Part shown: positions 61,515-64,000 of the stretch, piece after piece
Position numbering within the stretch: the stretch's first letter is position 1
Layout of the letters: every line of letters begins with the position of its first letter
NCBI RefSeq assembly: GCF_010119205.1
Contig: NZ_WRXM01000001.1
Coordinates: 1,054,001-1,118,000, forward strand
Direction: 5' to 3'
From: Haloarcula limicola
GTDB taxonomy: Archaea > Halobacteriota > Halobacteria > Halobacteriales > Haloarculaceae
DNA: 64,000 bases
Notes under the pieces: generated by a model
The model's input: only the letters and a program-made list of their open reading frames with translations
Told to the model about the DNA's origin: nothing
Database searches by the model: none
Made by a program: the position numbers and the translations under genes

Positions 61515-62417
61515 TCAGCGCCGGTCGTAGACCGTCACCGCGCGGTCCGCCCGCATCGACCGACCGTTGGGGTTGCGCCGCTCGCTCCGGTCGCGATAGC
61601 GAGCGAGCAGTCCGTCTTTAGTCCCGAGACTCAGCCCGCCGAGAACGTCCCGGCCCGTCCCGAGCCACTGCGAGGGGGCCGTCTCGCCGCGGACGACGTC
61701 TTTCAGCGCGTCGACGGAGTCCCGGCTCGCGTGACTGGAGAGGCGGCGCAGGACGGTCGGTCGCGCGCCGTAGTTCTTCACCAGTCGGTAGGAGAGCGAG
61801 CGGTACTTCCACGACCAGTCGGTCTCGCGGATACCGCCGTCGGCCTCGAACTTCCGGCTGACGCACATCCCCGTGTTCCAGTCGACGGCGAAGTCCTGCG
61901 CCGCGAGGCGGTGCGCAACGTCGCGGGAGCCGCCGATGTCCAGGTACTCGTCGAAGCCGTCCAGCGCGTCGAGCACGGACTTCCGGAAGGCGACGTTGCC
62001 GGGGTTGAAGTACGTCACGTCGCGCCCGGCGATGGTCCTCGACTCCTCGGGTTCGGTCGTCATCCCGGCGGTCAACTGCTCGTGAGTCGGTCCGGAGACG
62101 ACGTCGCCGGCCGCCAGTCCCTCTCGGACCGCCGCCGCCCAGCCCGATTCGACCGAGAGCCCCTGGCTCACCAGCGCTACCAGTTCGCCGGTCGCCCGGT
62201 CCAGCCCCGCGTTGCGGGCGACGTTGACCGAGCGGTCGGCGATCTCGACCAGGACGTCGACGTCTTCTCGGTCCCGGACCATCCCGGTCGTCCCGTCGGC
62301 CGACGGGCCGTTGACCACGATGGTCTCCGCGTCGGGCACCTCCTCGGCGAGTGCGTCCAGACAGGCCGATAGCTCCTCGCGGCCGTTCAGCGTCGGGACC
62401 ACCACCGATAGCTCCAT
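61515..62417 (-). CDS. Glycosyltransferase family 2
   Basis: 300 residues. The N-terminal GT-A domain starts LSVVVPTLNGREELSACLDALAEE. The donor-site region is ETIVVNGPSADGTTGMV, the DxD position reads ALVSQGLSVESGW (no clear Asp pair), and RKSVLDALDGFDEYLDIGGS is the acceptor/EDxD-like region. No membrane segment. No other sugar gene is adjacent, so the role (surface glycan or glycolipid) is open. The missing DxD may mean metal-independent or altered activity. Same strand as the methyltransferase gene 115 bp upstream. Confidence 0.83.
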   Translation of the reverse strand: MELSVVVPTLNGREELSACLDALAEEVPDAETIVVNGPSADGTTGMVRDREDVDVLVEIADRSVNVARNAGLDRATGELVALVSQGLSVESGWAAAVREGLAAGDVVSGPTHEQLTAGMTTEPEESRTIAGRDVTYFNPGNVAFRKSVLDALDGFDEYLDIGGSRDVAHRLAAQDFAVDWNTGMCVSRKFEADGGIRETDWSWKYRSLSYRLVKNYGARPTVLRRLSSHASRDSVDALKDVVRGETAPSQWLGTGRDVLGGLSLGTKDGLLARYRDRSERRNPNGRSMRADRAVTVYDRR

Positions 62418-62532
62418 ACCTCTCGGTTCCTCTCCGGAACCGCTTAAAAGTCGCGGGCCGAGCGTTCCGAGAGTGGGAACGTCTCGCAGGAGCCGGGACG
62501 GCGACGAGGGAGGCCGGCCGCCGTGAAACCGC

Positions 62533-63237
62533 TCAAACGTGCGTGTTCCAGTAGGAGACGGAGGCCAGTTTGTCGCCGAGCGGCGTCCCGCCGATGGCCG
62601 TGTCGATCGAGCGGATGGAAGCGGCCAGTTCGTTGGGCATCTTCCGGTAGAAGCCGTAGGGGAGTACCCAGTCGTGGTCCTCCTCGGCGAGTTCGAGCCC
62701 TGCGCCGTCCAGCAGCCGGTCGATCTCCCACCGGGAGTAGAGCCGAGAGCCCATCGGGAGCGCCCAGTTGTACAGCGAGCGCGTCGAGAACCGGTTGAAC
62801 GTATCGAAGAAGACCTGCTCCTTGGCGACCCGGCGCATCTCCGCTAAGAAGGCGGCGGGCGTGTCGGCGAGGTGGAAGAACCGCATCGCCAACACGGTAT
62901 CGAAGTGATTGTCGGGGAACGGGAGTCGCGCGGCGTCGCCGCGCATGAACTCGACGTGGTCGTCGACGTCGGCGGCCCGGGCCTTCTCGCGGCCCTGCTG
63001 GAGCATCGGCCCGGAGATGTCCAGCCCGGTGATGTCGGCCCCGCGCTCGGCGAGCATCACGGTGAACCGGCCGGTCCCGCAGGCGACTTCGAGGACCTTC
63101 TTCTCGTCGACCGGTCCGATGGCATCGAGCACCGCCTGCTTCTCCCGGCGGTCGATGAGCCGCCCGCCGCGGGAGAAGCGCTTGGACTCGTACTCTTCGG
63201 CCACCGTGTCGGCCTGGTACCACTCCTGCCCTTTCAC
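62533..63237 (-). CDS. Class I SAM-dependent methyltransferase (UbiE/MenG-like)
   Basis: 234 residues. AdoMet motif I VLEVACGTGRFTVMLAERG, motif II ITGLDISGPMLQQGREKA, DAARLPFPDNHFDTVLAM and post-motif region ERRVAKEQVFFDTFNRF-type sequence are as in UbiE-like enzymes. The C-terminal half includes WVLPYGFYRKMPNELA, which resembles haloarchaeal quinone or lipid methyltransferases. The small-molecule substrate is not identified. The gene has its own 127-bp upstream gap shared with the divergent 81-residue gene. Confidence 0.85.
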   Translation of the reverse strand: MKGQEWYQADTVAEEYESKRFSRGGRLIDRREKQAVLDAIGPVDEKKVLEVACGTGRFTVMLAERGADITGLDISGPMLQQGREKARAADVDDHVEFMRGDAARLPFPDNHFDTVLAMRFFHLADTPAAFLAEMRRVAKEQVFFDTFNRFSTRSLYNWALPMGSRLYSRWEIDRLLDGAGLELAEEDHDWVLPYGFYRKMPNELAASIRSIDTAIGGTPLGDKLASVSYWNTHV

Positions 63238-63329
63238 GCTACAATCGTCGCCACCCAGGGGATAAAACGATACTGGAATCCAGGTTCCGAGCCCCCGGCC
63301 AGACGGTGCCTCGGTGGCCGGGTCCCAAG

Positions 63330-63337
63330 TTTATTTC
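63330..63337 (+). promoter_or_regulatory. TATA element of the 81-residue protein gene
   Basis: TTTATTTC lies 28-35 bases before the ATG at 63365, supporting that start rather than an upstream GTG-like frame. Confidence 0.5.
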
Positions 63338-63364
63338 AACGAGGAACGCGCGCTTTCGGACGCG

Positions 63365-63610
63365 ATGACAGTCCTCTCCACGACTGACGAAGGAAAGTAC
63401 CTCATGGACGTCGAGGGCGAACAGATCGGCATCGTCACCGAAGTCGACGCCGACGCGCAGGTCGCGTTCGTCGAACCCGAACCCGGTCTCGCCGAGGCGT
63501 GGGTCCAGAGTTTCGGCTACGGTGACGCCGACGAGGACGACATCAAGGTCCCCGCGGACGCCGTCGAGACGGTGACGGACTCGGAGCTTCGCGTCGCGAA
63601 GGACCTCTGA
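63365..63610 (+). CDS. Small PRC-barrel-like protein
   Basis: 81 residues. Alternating strands (KYLMDVEGEQIGIVTEVDADAQ, QVAFVEPEPG) suggest a PRC-barrel-like beta domain. It is followed by a charged segment and DIKVPADAVETVTDSELRV, where PRC-barrels end with a similar residue-binding strand. Acidic, no cysteine. Such small PRC proteins often bind RNA or ribosome-associated factors, but nothing here fixes the function. Divergent from the methyltransferase gene. Confidence 0.72.
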   Translation: MTVLSTTDEGKYLMDVEGEQIGIVTEVDADAQVAFVEPEPGLAEAWVQSFGYGDADEDDIKVPADAVETVTDSELRVAKDL

Positions 63611-63691
63611 CGGATCGACTCGTCCCCTCGTTTCGACTGCCGACGAGCCGGCAAAAACCGCGGCGACGAGGTGTGGTCGAACGAATATAAG

Positions 63692-63707
63692 GTGTGTTTA
63701 TACACAC
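63692..63707. promoter_or_regulatory. Inverted repeat GTGTGT-N4-ACACAC
   Basis: Perfect six-base arms with a TTAT spacer, 70-85 bases before the ATG of the terminal winged-helix gene and in a locally AT-rich region. It could be an operator for that gene, possibly autoregulatory. Confidence 0.4.
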
Positions 63708-63776
63708 TAGAGTATCGATGTTGTATGGTCACACATATAGCCAAGTTTTACCAAGAGGGTTGGACCATCGTCCAGT

Positions 63777-64000
63777 ATGAGCACGACGACGACCGAAGAT
63801 GTGACCCTGACGCCCTTCTCGGAGAACGAAGAGTTCCGCGAGCGCCTCCGCGAGCTCCCGCCGAGCGCGAAGCTCGTGGCGAAGGTACTGGAGGACGACG
63901 CGCCCCTCTCGCAGGGCCAGCTCGCGGAGTCCTCGCTCCTGCCCGACCGCACGGTGCGCTACGCGCTGAACAGGCTAGAGGAGTCGGAGCTCGTCGAGTC
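63777..64000 (+). CDS. Winged-helix transcriptional regulator (3' end outside window)
   Basis: The visible 74 residues begin MSTTTTEDVTLTPFSENEEF. A helix-turn-helix follows: PPSAKLVAKVLEDDAPLSQGQLAE and SSLLPDRTVRYALNRLEESELVES, which is a MarR/ArsR-type wHTH with recognition helix RTVRYALNRL. A TATA-like TTTTACC lies 25-31 bases upstream. The rest of the gene, and so any sensor domain, is cut off. The GTGTGT inverted repeat upstream may be its own binding site. Confidence 0.75.
   Translation, partial: MSTTTTEDVTLTPFSENEEFRERLRELPPSAKLVAKVLEDDAPLSQGQLAESSLLPDRTVRYALNRLEESELVE

Noticed and set aside
1-64000. CRISPR arrays, IS elements, rRNA and integrase/attachment sites
   Set aside because: No spaced direct repeats, transposase motifs or RNA gene signatures were seen in reading the window; short palindromes only.

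Overview
The window is a chromosomal segment of an extremely halophilic archaeon (class Halobacteria). Base composition is very high in G+C, the predicted proteins are strongly acidic, and many genes start within about 25-30 bases of a TATA element, as expected for leaderless archaeal transcripts. Archaeal-type information genes are present: TFB, a thermosome subunit, Rad50/Mre11, LonB and an aRF1-like protein. The genus cannot be fixed from this window alone. The order aglD, TFB, CTAG-type methyltransferase, 3-dehydroquinate synthase II, ADH synthase, trpABC, lonB, nadM, SAM hydrolase and thermosome resembles, from memory, the HVO_0778-0798 neighbourhood of Haloferax volcanii. I saw no insertion sequence, CRISPR array, rRNA or tRNA, so this reads as core chromosome rather than a mobile island.

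Layout. Positions 1-5660 hold the end of a winged-helix protein, the rad50-mre11 repair operon and an M24 pita-bread protein. Positions 5690-15580 hold a type IV filament (Tad/pilus-like) locus. It encodes a coiled-coil protein, a membrane-anchored protein, a secretion ATPase, a polytopic platform protein and four membrane-anchored exported proteins, the last about 1014 residues long. Positions 15640-24900 are mixed metabolism: an SDR, a membrane-anchored DHH phosphoesterase, an aldo/keto reductase, an MFS carrier, a CoA pyrophosphatase, an FAD oxidoreductase and Hsp20. Two zinc microproteins are interspersed. Positions 25000-32300 hold an ABC exporter, a Tat-exported chitinase-like protein lacking the catalytic Glu, a radical SAM/HhH protein, an AglD-like glycosyltransferase and a DUF2892 membrane protein.

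Positions 32630-39000 hold TFB, a sensor-less chemotaxis-type transducer, an orphan m4C-type DNA methyltransferase, aroD, a 2-hydroxyacid dehydrogenase and a Vms1/aRF1-like protein. Positions 39000-45740 hold cupins, CstA, an ArsA/Get3 ATPase and small membrane or zinc proteins. Positions 45760-52020 are aromatic amino acid biosynthesis on the minus strand: 3-dehydroquinate synthase II, ADH synthase and trpCBA, interrupted by a plus-strand MinD-like ATPase. Together with aroD this covers the archaeal entry into the shikimate pathway and the end of the tryptophan pathway. Positions 52100-63610 hold an MGMT-like protein, lonB with a CPBP protease, nadM with a SAM hydrolase, an amino-acid permease, a thermosome subunit, an amidohydrolase-like protein, a glycosyltransferase and a methyltransferase. 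The window ends inside a winged-helix gene.

The points most worth following up are four. (1) The filament locus has uncharacterised exported subunits. (2) A promoter bracketed by two 16-bp DtxR/IdeR-like boxes at 57036-57084 drives no convincing protein gene. (3) A TrpY-like TGTACA operator overlaps the trpC TATA box. (4) Several enzyme-family members have lost or changed catalytic residues: GH18 Glu to Gln, M24 metal ligands, MGMT Cys to Asp, and amidohydrolase ligands.
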